A program made the translations under genes and the position numbers. The notes beneath the pieces are model-generated. The model was given only the letters and a program-made list of their open reading frames with translations. It made no database searches and had not been told where the DNA came from. This document shows positions 17,854-25,881 of a DNA stretch of 64,000 nucleotides, one piece after another (the stretch's first letter is position 1; each line of letters starts with the position of its first letter). Source of the stretch: Pseudoalteromonas galatheae (GTDB lineage Bacteria; Pseudomonadota; Gammaproteobacteria; Enterobacterales; Alteromonadaceae); contig NZ_PNCO02000001.1 in assembly GCF_005886105.2 (NCBI RefSeq), forward strand, positions 310,001-374,000, written 5' to 3'.

Positions 17854-19192
17854 ACCCATTCAAAAACTCATGGTAACTCGTAGATTAAGCTCAGGTGAGC
17901 AGGTTGCTGTAGGGGTCTTGGCGCAGAATCGGCAAGGCGTTTTTTTTCAGTATGCAGACAGCTATTTGCAGCAGTTTGGCAATTTATCACCTTTTACTTT
18001 GCATTCGAGCACACAAGTTCAAGTCGCACCTAAAGCGCCGCATCAAGGTGTACATGGCGTATTTGGAGATTGTTTGCCCGATGGCTGGGGCATGCTGTTG
18101 CAAGATCGTATTTTCCGGCAAAAGGGCATCCTGCCTAATCTATTAACGGCGATGGATAGGTTAGCCTTTGTCGGTGATAAAGGCATGGGAGCGCTGTCTT
18201 TTTCTCCAGTGTCTGAGTTTTCAACCACGACGAACGCTAACATTGATTTAGCTACTTTAGGCTTAGAAGCGCAAACGCTGTTCGATTCTTCAATGTCAGA
18301 TTATATGGATGATAATCACGATGAGTTAGATGGACATACTCAGCAGGTACTGGCTGCATTAGTCGCGGGTGGTAGTTCGGGTGGGGCAAGGCCAAAAGCG
18401 CAGATTTATATGCCTGCTGGGGAAACTCAGTATTGTCGAACCTTTGCTCAGCCTAGAGATGAGGCTTGGCTGATTAAATTTACCTCGAAGAATCTCGCGC
18501 TCGGCCATGAAGAAGGTTTGTGTGAGGCGGTTTATTTACAAATGGCAGAACTTGCTAAGTGTCAACCGCCGCAATGGCAACTCATTGAAGCACCACCTAC
18601 AAGCGGTGCGTCTGCCTGGTTGGCGCTTAAGCGTTTTGATTATGTCACGGAGCAGACCAATTTAAGCGGCAATCGCAGTTCAGGTCGCCTGCATATGCAC
18701 AGCGCTTGCGGGCTGCTGGATGCAGACTTTAGAACGCCAAGTTTAGATTACATTGATTTAATTAAAGCCAGCCGTCAGTTGTGTAAATCGCCTGCGGCTG
18801 GACAACTACAATTTCGCCGTGCCGTTTTTAACCTGCTGTCGTCTAATCAAGACGACCACAGTAAAAACTGGGCGTTTTTGCAAGTGGATGACGGTCAATG
18901 GGATCCTGCCCCTTTTTACGATGTTACCTACAGCCCACACCCATTTAACGAACACGCCACTGCGTTCGGAGGTTATGGCAAAGCGCCACCACTTAAAGTG
19001 ATGCAAAAACTAGCGACCAGTGCTGGTTATGGGAGTTGGCATGATGCAAGGCAAGTCATTGAAGAAGTTGCAGAAGCCATCAGTCAATTTACTTATCTTG
19101 CACAGCAGCAAGGGATCAGTAAAACGACAGCATCTGCGATTACTAAAACACTGGAGCAGCGCAAACAAGAAAATGCAGCGCTTTTTCAATGA
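17843..19192 (+). CDS. hipA: HipA-family serine/threonine kinase toxin
   Basis: A 449-residue HipA-fold kinase. The N-terminal HipA_N-like part (about 1-110) has FGDCLPDGWG. The core contains GGSSGGARPKAQI at about 174-186 (glycine-rich loop and lysine), the catalytic loop SSNQDDHSKNWAFL at about 338-351 (family pattern N-x-D-x-H-x-K-N), and a metal-binding FYDVTYSP at about 362-369. All kinase elements look intact. E. coli HipA phosphorylates glutamyl-tRNA synthetase and causes persistence; targets of other HipA groups differ, so the substrate here is not predictable. Preceded by hipB with an 11-base overlap. Confidence 0.85.
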   Translation: MSFKPIQKLMVTRRLSSGEQVAVGVLAQNRQGVFFQYADSYLQQFGNLSPFTLHSSTQVQVAPKAPHQGVHGVFGDCLPDGWGMLLQDRIFRQKGILPNLLTAMDRLAFVGDKGMGALSFSPVSEFSTTTNANIDLATLGLEAQTLFDSSMSDYMDDNHDELDGHTQQVLAALVAGGSSGGARPKAQIYMPAGETQYCRTFAQPRDEAWLIKFTSKNLALGHEEGLCEAVYLQMAELAKCQPPQWQLIEAPPTSGASAWLALKRFDYVTEQTNLSGNRSSGRLHMHSACGLLDADFRTPSLDYIDLIKASRQLCKSPAAGQLQFRRAVFNLLSSNQDDHSKNWAFLQVDDGQWDPAPFYDVTYSPHPFNEHATAFGGYGKAPPLKVMQKLATSAGYGSWHDARQVIEEVAEAISQFTYLAQQQGISKTTASAITKTLEQRKQENAALFQ

Positions 19193-19240
19193 CAGTAAAA
19201 CAAACTTTTCAATTCACAAAAAATACATAGCAAGGTCATC

Positions 19241-20358
19241 GTGAGCGAATATCAATACTATAAATTTGAGCGTCTGGATGGGTATTTAGATGCTAAAGCA
19301 CGTCAAGCACTCAGAGCCATTTCAAGCCGTGCCGAGATCAGCGCTACGTCCTTTCAGGTGTATTACACCTACAGTGATCTAAAGGCAGAGCCTTTTGAGC
19401 TGATGTTAAAATACTTTGATATCGGCTTTTACTATGCCGATTGGGGATCAATCGATGCCTACATCAAGCTACCAGCAGGAACGCTCCCTGAAGCTTTACT
19501 TGGCTTTTCAAGTGATGGTCTTCATGTTCACGAAAACGATGATTGGCAGTTGCTGATCTTTTCCCTTGAGGAGTATGACGAGTATTTTGACGATGAGCAT
19601 GCTGACGACTTTTTCCAGCATTTAGCCGCTTTACGCAGCGGGTTAATGCAAGGGGATTGGCGCCTTGTGTACTTTATGTGGCTCAAAGCGTTTGATTTTA
19701 ATGATGACGTTGAACGAGTGCCGTTAGTTCAATTCGATTTTGAGCACCTCAGTGAAGAGGTGCTGGCGTTTGCAGCGCTGTATGATATTCCTTTAGCATT
19801 GGTTAAGGCACTCGCCATGGTGCTGAACGCACAACCCAGTCACCAAGCCAAACAAATCCAGTTTCAGTTTGATACATGGCTCCATAGTCTCTCAGAAGCA
19901 GAGAAAGACATGCTATTACGCGCGCTGTTTGAGCAAGGCCAGTTAACCCGTCACCAAGCCTTAGCGCTGGCGCGAAAAGAACCTATCAACACAGACGAGA
20001 TCTATCAATACTGGTTAACCACCGAGGTAGTTTCCCCTTTCATTGAGCAAGCGCAAAGTCAATTACAGCAAGAGCAAGCCGCAGCTCTCGCAAAAAATTA
20101 GCCATCGAAAAAGCAGAAAAAGAAAAAGTGTTGACGGATGTTTACAATCGGCGTGAGCACTACTGGCAGCAAGCACAAGAGCAAGCGGATCGAACTTGCG
20201 CCAGTGGTTACGATGCGGCATCACGCTATCTGCATCAGCTGTGTGAGGCCTATCAGTTCAAAGCGGATGAAGCGGCGCTTGAACAACGCTTTAAGCGCTT
20301 TGTTGTGGCGAATAATAGCCGTAAAGCACTTTTAAATCGTTTGAGTGATTTGCTTTAA
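19241..20358 (+). pseudogene. Unknown-function gene split by a -1 frameshift at an A6 run
   Basis: The first part starts at a GTG (19241, AAGG five bases before) and encodes 286 residues to a TAG at 20099-20101. Immediately downstream a second frame continues from the same run of six A (20092-20097) through lysine- and glutamate-rich coding to 20358, ending in RFVVANNSRKALLNRLSDLL. One extra A would join the two into a single protein of about 372 residues with a seamless charged helix at the join. No domain is recognised. The first part is rich in aromatic and acidic residues; the last part looks helical. It may be a true inactivating deletion, a homopolymer sequencing error, or slippage on A AAA AAT. 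It follows hipA by 48 bases. Confidence 0.65.
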
Positions 20359-20850
20359 ACGATGAGGCTATAGGTCGGCCAAATGACGTGAGTAAAAAAT
20401 ATCATTCAGTTTTGATTGGTTGAAAGCTTGTATGTCCGCCTTTAGGTCTACAGATTGTTACCCATAAAGTCACTTTGTGTAGACCTCCAACCTCTGCATT
20501 CCCCCGTTCGGTAAAACGCATAGACGAGTACTCAACTTGCTTTGCACACTTTATCGTGCATAAAAGTGTAATATTTTGCATTTTTATGCGCTTAAATGTG
20601 TTGTTGCGTTCTAATTGAGCAAGACCTTCCCTTTTTTACAAGGCTTTTGGCACTCATCCCTGGGCTTTTGGGCTTTTGGGGCTTTTGGGGTTTTTGGGGC
20701 AGTTTGGGCAAGACCTTAATTCACGTCACTTAGCCACACCCTAACCCTGCCCACAGAGCATTTATTATTTGGGGCACTATCTACAAACTGGGGCAAACTC
20801 CTAAATGAACTCAACAGATCAGTGAGGCTTATTTGGAAAAAATAGAAACG
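20359..20850. other. Non-coding stretch in accessory region
   Basis: About 490 bases without a supportable gene. Contents seen: an imperfect hairpin around 20547-20569 (ACACTTTAT against ATAAAAGTGT); a tract of six G-runs at 20662-20708; a 10-bp direct repeat GCAAGACCTT on either side of that tract (20619-20628 and 20708-20717). Its composition differs from the neighbouring core genes. Confidence 0.5.
20662..20708 (+). repeat. G-run tract, potential G-quadruplex
   Basis: Six runs of three or four G lie in 47 bases (20662, 20670, 20678, 20687, 20696 and 20706), mostly separated by CTTTT-like spacers of five bases. The pattern GGGCTTTT is repeated with slight drift, so it probably arose by tandem duplication. 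It satisfies the usual G3+N1-7 quadruplex rule for at least one set of four runs. Confidence 0.7.
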
Positions 20851-20973
20851 ATGAACCCAACTACACAATCACCCACAAACTCAGTACATTCAGCGCGTCA
20901 GCAGCGGATTTTGCGCTTGCCTAAGGTCGCAGTCCATTTATGTTCTTTACTTGTTTGCAGAGATACTTGCTGA
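20851..20973 (+). pseudogene. AlpA-like regulator remnant
   Basis: A 40-codon frame whose middle reads QQRILRLPKV, the characteristic N-terminal start of AlpA-family (MerR-like) phage and island regulators. The following helix-turn-helix (normally TGLSRSTIY or similar) is missing, and the frame passes into unrelated sequence and stops. I interpret this as the 5' stub of an alpA gene cut by a deletion or rearrangement. An integrase was not found nearby. The identification rests on about ten residues, so it is tentative. Confidence 0.35.
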
Positions 20974-21264
20974 GAATTTCCGCGATACATTCGGATTGGC
21001 GTGCGACGTAGCTGTAACTTTAGTTATGGTAACGCCATTATCCTTAGACGTAATTTTAAGCTTGTTTATAAATATTAAGAGCCAGATTGGAGAGCTAGCT
21101 ATTAGCTTAATGCATGACTACGCTCGCTTAATTGGGTTGGTTTTAAACGTGCGGGTGGTAGAGGTGTTAATGGCTAAAAAGCGCTTAAAGAATCAAACCG
21201 CACTTTTCACTGAATGCGAGAGCGTGTAAATTTATCTTTCATAATTAAAGGAATAGCAGTACTT

Positions 21265-21855
21265 ATGAATCAAACTGGCATTTATGAGCAAATAATCACT
21301 AACTTGATCACGGGTCGCCTCAATAAAGAGCAATTCTACATTGGGGAGCGTGTGCTTGAACAAGCCGAAGCTGCAATATGGCTATCTCGGTTTCTAAGCA
21401 GGATCATTGAGTATGCGGTTAATTGCTTGCCTGCCGGAGACGACCAATTACAGCGTCAAATTGAGTTATCAAATCAATTGATATTATGGCTTAAAGATAG
21501 GGTCCGAGAAGATGAATTCTTCGATGAAAACGAAAAGCAGTTTTCGCCCACTACTATGTATCACGACTACGCGATAAATGAACAGCTTTTCCATTGGCAA
21601 AGCCAAAACTCAGCAAGGCCTGATTATGGTAGAGGTCTAGACTATGTCACTCACAAAGCAAAGGGTAAGCGACTTTTTCTGTTTGTTAGAGAGCAAGCAA
21701 AAGACGAATTTGGCAAAACCATAGGATTTGTTAATTTTGGCGAAGTTGACTATGTATCGCACATTGGTAGGCAGCCCATGAACATCACTTGGCAGTTGCG
21801 AAATACCATGCCGGCATTTATGTGGAAACAGGCGGCTAAGTTAGCAATGGCTTAG
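21265..21855 (+). pseudogene. Internally deleted DUF3427 helicase (N- and C-terminal ends fused)
   Basis: A 196-residue frame. Residues 1-88 (GIYEQIITNLITGRLNKEQF and onward) look like the N-terminal leader of the large PLD-nuclease/DEAD-helicase proteins that end in DUF3427. Residues about 89-196 (FSPTTMYHDYAINEQLFHWQSQ in part, then GRGLDYVTH, VNFGEVDYVSH) are the end of DUF3427. The whole PLD and helicase core, normally about 800 residues, is absent, and the join near 21525-21542 is in frame. It cannot be a helicase. Whether the short fusion is expressed is unknown; an AAAGGA lies 12 bases before the ATG. An upstream in-frame start at 21214 is possible. Confidence 0.6.
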
Positions 21856-21873
21856 CAGGTTGATATTGGAGCG

Positions 21874-22419
21874 TTAGCTTAATAAAGCGAGCATTTCCTT
21901 AATTGGCCAAATACAGTCTTTTTGTCCTTTAACCATGCAAGGGCGTTCAGCTAACCAGGCGGCAGTTCTATAAGGCGAACAATCCATGATGTTAATTTGG
22001 TCGAACCAAAGTTGATGTTCTATATCGCCTTTCATTTGATTCATCGTCCCTTGCACACTACGGTTATTGGCTTTGGCGATTGTTAGCGGGCCGAGTAATG
22101 AAGCTGCTTTTTGTAATTGCTGGTTAGTTGCACCTACTTTTAGCAAGGTATTCATAAAGCTATCAGCAAATAGAAAATCTAACTTTGCAAAATCTGGTTT
22201 GGTGAGACCAATAATAAATACCGGAAAGCGGGTTTGATTATGCATCAGGAGCACACAGTTTCTGCGTTGTATTGTGAGCAAATTAGCATGCCAATCTGAC
22301 AAAGGGTGAGTGTTTGGCGGGCTTAAATCAGTCAGCTTTGTATCGGAACAAGTGGGTATAACTCCTTCATTGACAGGGAGCTTTGCAATGAGTTTTTGTG
22401 TACAGAACAGGTTAATCAT
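21874..22419 (-). CDS. DUF6933-like protein of unknown function
   Basis: A 181-residue protein beginning MINLFCTQKLIAKL and containing DWHANLLTIQRRNCVLLMHN (about 42-61) and TRFPVFIIGL (about 63-72). These match my recollection of DUF6933, a family of small uncharacterised proteins with N-terminal CTQKLL. No catalytic motif or membrane segment is obvious. It is convergent with the DUF3427 remnant and sits behind the yicC terminator, so it probably has its own promoter. It forms the end of the accessory region. Confidence 0.6.
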   Translation of the reverse strand: MINLFCTQKLIAKLPVNEGVIPTCSDTKLTDLSPPNTHPLSDWHANLLTIQRRNCVLLMHNQTRFPVFIIGLTKPDFAKLDFLFADSFMNTLLKVGATNQQLQKAASLLGPLTIAKANNRSVQGTMNQMKGDIEHQLWFDQINIMDCSPYRTAAWLAERPCMVKGQKDCIWPIKEMLALLS

Positions 22420-22500
22420 GCAGTTGCCTTTTTATTCTAATGACAGTTGAAGTTTAGCGAAACTATGAAGGTTAATATACTTCATAAAATGAACCCAATA

Positions 22501-22526
22501 AAAAACCGCCGAGAGGCGGTTTTTCA
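22501..22526 (-). terminator. Rho-independent terminator of yicC
   Basis: AAAACCGCC and GGCGGTTTT pair across GAGA. Both flanks carry A/T runs, so it can work in either direction; its position 23 bases after the yicC stop makes it the yicC terminator. Confidence 0.88.
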
Positions 22527-22548
22527 AAGCTGATAGAATATCGGTGTG

Positions 22549-23409
22549 TTATTCAATATTTTGGATCTGCTCGCGCATTTGCTCAATTAGAACTTTAAGT
22601 TCAACGGCGGCGTTGGTGATGTCGCTGTTGATTGACTTTGAGGCTAGGGTGTTAGATTCGCGGTTGAATTCTTGCATCATAAAGTCTAAACGACGGCCAC
22701 AAGCGCCTCCTTTTTTTAGGATTTTGTGGGTTTCTTTGACGTGTGACTTGAGGCGGTCGAGTTCTTCTGCAACATCTTGCTTTTGCGCAAGGTAAATCAG
22801 TTCTTGCTCTAGGCGGCCTTCGTCGATATCGGTTTTTAGTTCTTCTAATTTTTGTGAAAGTTTTTCACGTTGCCACTTAGTGACTTCAGGCATGTGGCCT
22901 TCAACGATGGCAACTTGCTCTAGAATACCGTCAAGACGAGTAGTGAGCATGGTTTCTAGGTTTTCGCCTTCACTTGCTCGTGCAGCTTTAAAGTCTTCTA
23001 TTAGCTCATCAAAGCCACCTAACAGTTCGCTGTTTACGGTATCTAAGTCGACTTCTTCGGCTTCCATTACGCCTGGCCAGCGTAGAATATCTACAGGATT
23101 AATATCACCGCCGCTTTGTGATTGTAGCCACTTTGCGCTTTCAACAAGTTGCTTTGCAAGCGATTCGTTAACGGTTAGTTGGCCAACGTGCGCAGGATTT
23201 GCGGTGAACTTTAGGAATACTTCAACTTTGCCGCGTTGTAGGTGTTTACGCAGGCGTTCACGTATTACTGGCTCTAAGCCTCTAAATTGTTCTGGTGCGC
23301 GGATAAAGGTTTCGAGGTAGCGTTGATTAACTGAACGAATTTCCCAAACCCCAGTGCCCCAGTCACCTTTCACTTCTTTGCGGGCGTAGGCGGTCATACT
23401 ATGGATCAT
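22549..23409 (-). CDS. yicC: YicC family endoribonuclease
   Basis: A 286-residue cytoplasmic protein, close to the 287 residues of E. coli YicC. The start MIHSMTAYARKE is the family signature. The C-terminal DUF1732 part contains KGGACGRRLDFMMQEFNRE (about 232-250), followed by ESNTLASKS, and is the most conserved region. YicC is a metal-dependent endoribonuclease linked to small-RNA turnover and stationary-phase fitness. It is divergent from rph, as in many gammaproteobacteria, sharing a 153-bp promoter region, and ends in a strong terminator. Confidence 0.95.
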   Translation of the reverse strand: MIHSMTAYARKEVKGDWGTGVWEIRSVNQRYLETFIRAPEQFRGLEPVIRERLRKHLQRGKVEVFLKFTANPAHVGQLTVNESLAKQLVESAKWLQSQSGGDINPVDILRWPGVMEAEEVDLDTVNSELLGGFDELIEDFKAARASEGENLETMLTTRLDGILEQVAIVEGHMPEVTKWQREKLSQKLEELKTDIDEGRLEQELIYLAQKQDVAEELDRLKSHVKETHKILKKGGACGRRLDFMMQEFNRESNTLASKSINSDITNAAVELKVLIEQMREQIQNIE

Positions 23410-23501
23410 ATAAAGTCCCTAAATTAGCTTGGTTTAACTGAGGCATTATAGCCGAATTTCCACACAGCCCTAAAGTGAATTTTATTTTTAGTCGGATCGC
23501 G

Positions 23502-23530
23502 TGGCATAGTCTCTATGATCCCTTTATAAT
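23502..23530 (+). promoter_or_regulatory. Candidate rph-pyrE promoter
   Basis: A consensus TATAAT lies at 23525-23530, 33 bases before the rph ATG. The -35 region at 17-bp spacing (TGGCAT) is poor, so activity would depend mainly on the -10 box. The rph start has a strong GGGGGA six bases before it. Confidence 0.4.
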
Positions 23531-23562
23531 GTACGGCAAATTTTGATGATGGGGGAACGTGG

Positions 23563-24276
23563 ATGCGTCCAAGCGAAAGAACTGCAAATCAGATCAGGCC
23601 GGTTACATTTACTCGTAACTATACAATGCACGCTGAAGGCTCAGTAATGGTAGAGTTTGGTAACACAAAAGTGTTATGTACGGCTTCTGTAGAAGCAGGT
23701 GTGCCTCGCTTTATGAAAGGTCAAGGCAAGGGCTGGATCACCGCAGAATACGGTATGCTTCCGCGCTCTACACATACGCGCAACAACCGTGAAGCGGCGC
23801 GTGGCAAACAAGGTGGCCGCACCATGGAGATTCAACGCTTAATCGCGCGTGCACTTCGTGCCGCAGTTGATTTAAAAGCGTTAGGTGAGAATACTATTAC
23901 TATCGACTGTGATGTAATTCAAGCGGACGGTGGTACACGTACGGCGTCAATTAGCGGTGCTTGTGTGGCATTGGTAGATGCACTAACGCACATGCGTGCC
24001 AAAGGCATGATCAATGTAAACCCATTAAAGTTTATGATAGCGGCAATCTCGGTTGGGGTTTATAAAGGTCAGCCAATTACCGATCTAGAATATCTTGAAG
24101 ATTCAGAAGCCGAAACAGACATGAACGTTATCATGACTGAAACTGGCAAACTGATTGAAGTACAAGGTACTGCCGAGGGTGAACCTTTCTCGTTCGATGA
24201 GCTAGACGAGTTACTTGGTCTGGCGAAGCACTCAATTCGTGAGATCATCGATCTACAAAAACAAGCGTTAGCGTAA
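23563..24276 (+). CDS. rph: Ribonuclease PH
   Basis: A 237-residue phosphorolytic 3'-5' exoribonuclease that trims tRNA 3' ends. Family motifs are present from end to end: [14 protein letters not shown] at the start, [20 protein letters not shown] at about 57-76, and [19 protein letters not shown] at about 117-135. Length equals the usual 238. It is followed after 21 bases by pyrE in the conserved rph-pyrE operon. In E. coli K-12 an rph frameshift lowers pyrE expression by polarity; here rph is intact. Confidence 0.98.
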   Translation: MRPSERTANQIRPVTFTRNYTMHAEGSVMVEFGNTKVLCTASVEAGVPRFMKGQGKGWITAEYGMLPRSTHTRNNREAARGKQGGRTMEIQRLIARALRAAVDLKALGENTITIDCDVIQADGGTRTASISGACVALVDALTHMRAKGMINVNPLKFMIAAISVGVYKGQPITDLEYLEDSEAETDMNVIMTETGKLIEVQGTAEGEPFSFDELDELLGLAKHSIREIIDLQKQALA

Positions 24277-24297
24277 TCAACACTCAGTAGGAAAGAC

Positions 24298-24942
24298 ATG
24301 AAACAGTATCAAAAAGAGTTTATTGAATTTGCCTTAGAAAAGCAGGTGCTTAAGTTTGGCGAGTTTACGTTAAAGTCTGGCCGTACTAGCCCTTATTTTT
24401 TCAATGCAGGCTTGTTTAACACGGGTCGTGATCTGGCCCGTTTAGGTCGCTTCTATGCTTCGGCATTGGAAGATGCTGGTATTGAGTTTGATGTGTTGTT
24501 TGGCCCAGCGTACAAAGGTATTCCTATCGCGACAACGACTGCGGTCGCGCTTGCCGATCATCACAATAAAGACGTGCCTTACTGCTTTAATCGTAAAGAA
24601 AAGAAAGAGCACGGTGAAGGCGGCAACTTAGTGGGTTCAGCGCTTGAGGGCCGTATCATGTTAGTTGATGATGTGATCACCGCAGGTACTGCGATTCGGG
24701 AGTCAATGGAAATCATTGCCGCTAACGGTGCAGATCTTGCCGGTGTATTAATCGCCTTGGATCGCCAAGAAAAAGGTAAAGCTGAACTTTCTGCTATTCA
24801 GGAAGTTGAGCGCGACTTTAGTACTCAAGTGGTGTCCATCGTGAAATTGGCTGATCTGATCACTTACCTTGAGCAACAAGGTGGTATGGATGCGCATTTA
24901 GACGCTGTTAAAGCATACCGTGATAGTTACGGTGTAGCGTAA
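24298..24942 (+). CDS. pyrE: Orotate phosphoribosyltransferase
   Basis: A 214-residue enzyme of pyrimidine synthesis, joining orotate to PRPP to form OMP. Visible motifs are the N-terminal [19 protein letters not shown] (about 20-38), [15 protein letters not shown] (about 68-82) and the PRPP-binding loop [14 protein letters not shown] (about 118-131). Length matches E. coli PyrE (213). It lies directly behind rph and before a good terminator. No uracil-dependent attenuator was recognised in the 21-base gap. Confidence 0.98.
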   Translation: MKQYQKEFIEFALEKQVLKFGEFTLKSGRTSPYFFNAGLFNTGRDLARLGRFYASALEDAGIEFDVLFGPAYKGIPIATTTAVALADHHNKDVPYCFNRKEKKEHGEGGNLVGSALEGRIMLVDDVITAGTAIRESMEIIAANGADLAGVLIALDRQEKGKAELSAIQEVERDFSTQVVSIVKLADLITYLEQQGGMDAHLDAVKAYRDSYGVA

Positions 24943-24960
24943 GACCTATGGTTTTCTGCT

Positions 24961-24990
24961 AATGGCTAGCACTATGCTAGCCATTTATTT
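24961..24990 (+). terminator. Terminator after pyrE
   Basis: AATGGCTAGC and GCTAGCCATT form a perfect 10-bp stem with a five-base loop, followed by TATTTA. The T-tract is short but the stem is strong. Confidence 0.7.
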
Positions 24991-25042
24991 ACTTCTCTTT
25001 TATCTTGGTTTGATTGTGCACCTGAACTCATCGGTGTTAAAT

Positions 25043-25756
25043 TTAATTCAAACTCACTATCGGTATATGGCGTAGCGCCCAATTAGCAAGTTCAACACGG
25101 TTGCGTGAATTGGTTTTTTTAAACGCGCTATAAATATGCGTTTTAACAGTGTGACTGCTGATGTTTAGTCTATCCGCAATATCTTCGTTTTTCGCGCCAG
25201 CAGCAATAAGTTTGATCACAGATTTTTCTCTGCCGGTAAGCATATGTAACTCTTCACTACTTAAGATTATGTCGCTGTTAGGCAATGCTTGTGGCATGGC
25301 GGCAATCAGTTCACTAAATGCCTCTGAAATAGCACTACGACAAAACCAAAGCTCTCCTTTGAGCACGCTACTTAACCCTTGAAATAACGTCTCTGGTGGG
25401 GCGTTGCGATAAAGTATACCTTTCACATTGCCGAGTAATGCGGTTTTCTCATTTACACTTTCTTGAACCGCATTGAAAAGTACAACCTTGTGCTTCGCTG
25501 CTAACAGTTTTACTTCAGCACTGATAAGCTCATTGCAATCTCGGTGCTCTGTATCTACCAAAAATAACGCGGTTTGTTCACGCAGCTCAAGATCTGGTAG
25601 TCGAGTATCAACTTTGACTGTATGCCCGAGCGTCTCGAGTACTTTAATAAGTACGGTGTAGTTTGCAGAGCCTGTGTTGGCTCGAGCATGCGTCAGAATA
25701 AAAAATGCTCTGTCTTGCCATGCTAGTGGATTGTTAGAATATTCCTTTACAAACAT
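25043..25756 (-). CDS. CsgD-like LuxR-family response regulator
   Basis: A 237-residue regulator with a C-terminal LuxR-type helix-turn-helix (about 170-230: LTGREKSVIKLIAAGAKNED, then SSHTVKTHIYSAFKKT). The N-terminal receiver-like domain lacks the acidic pocket of true receivers. The linker motif GILYRNAPPETLFQGLSSVL followed by KGELWF matches CsgD of enterobacteria, the master regulator of curli and cellulose biofilm matrix. No csg genes lie in this window, so its targets must be elsewhere. It is a single gene, with its start 125 bases from the end of the M23 protease gene upstream. Confidence 0.78.
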   Translation of the reverse strand: MFVKEYSNNPLAWQDRAFFILTHARANTGSANYTVLIKVLETLGHTVKVDTRLPDLELREQTALFLVDTEHRDCNELISAEVKLLAAKHKVVLFNAVQESVNEKTALLGNVKGILYRNAPPETLFQGLSSVLKGELWFCRSAISEAFSELIAAMPQALPNSDIILSSEELHMLTGREKSVIKLIAAGAKNEDIADRLNISSHTVKTHIYSAFKKTNSRNRVELANWALRHIPIVSLN

Positions 25757-25822
25757 TGGAGTAGTACATCCTTTTTTATTCTTAATTAAAGTTAATATAC
25801 ATAAAGTTTACAAAAAATTAAG

Positions 25823-25861
25823 CTTTTTATTAGGCTCGAACTAAAAAGTTGAGCCTAATAA
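25823..25861 (-). terminator. Hairpin after the M23 protease gene
   Basis: TTATTAGGCTC and GAGCCTAATAA form an 11-bp perfect stem. On the minus strand a T6 run follows seven bases later. It probably acts as terminator for the protease gene; the gap to the T-run lowers confidence. Confidence 0.5.
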
Positions 25862-25881
25862 AGTGGTTGTGCATGCTCTAA

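Noticed and set aside
20951..21229. 92-codon frame between the AlpA-like stub and the DUF3427 remnant
   Set aside because: Hydrophobic mixture without family resemblance, poor start context, and it begins inside the AlpA-like frame. It may be degraded sequence, but I cannot support a gene.
22880..23320. 146-codon open frame antisense to yicC
   Set aside because: Serine- and arginine-rich complement of yicC with no domain or start signal; a shadow frame.
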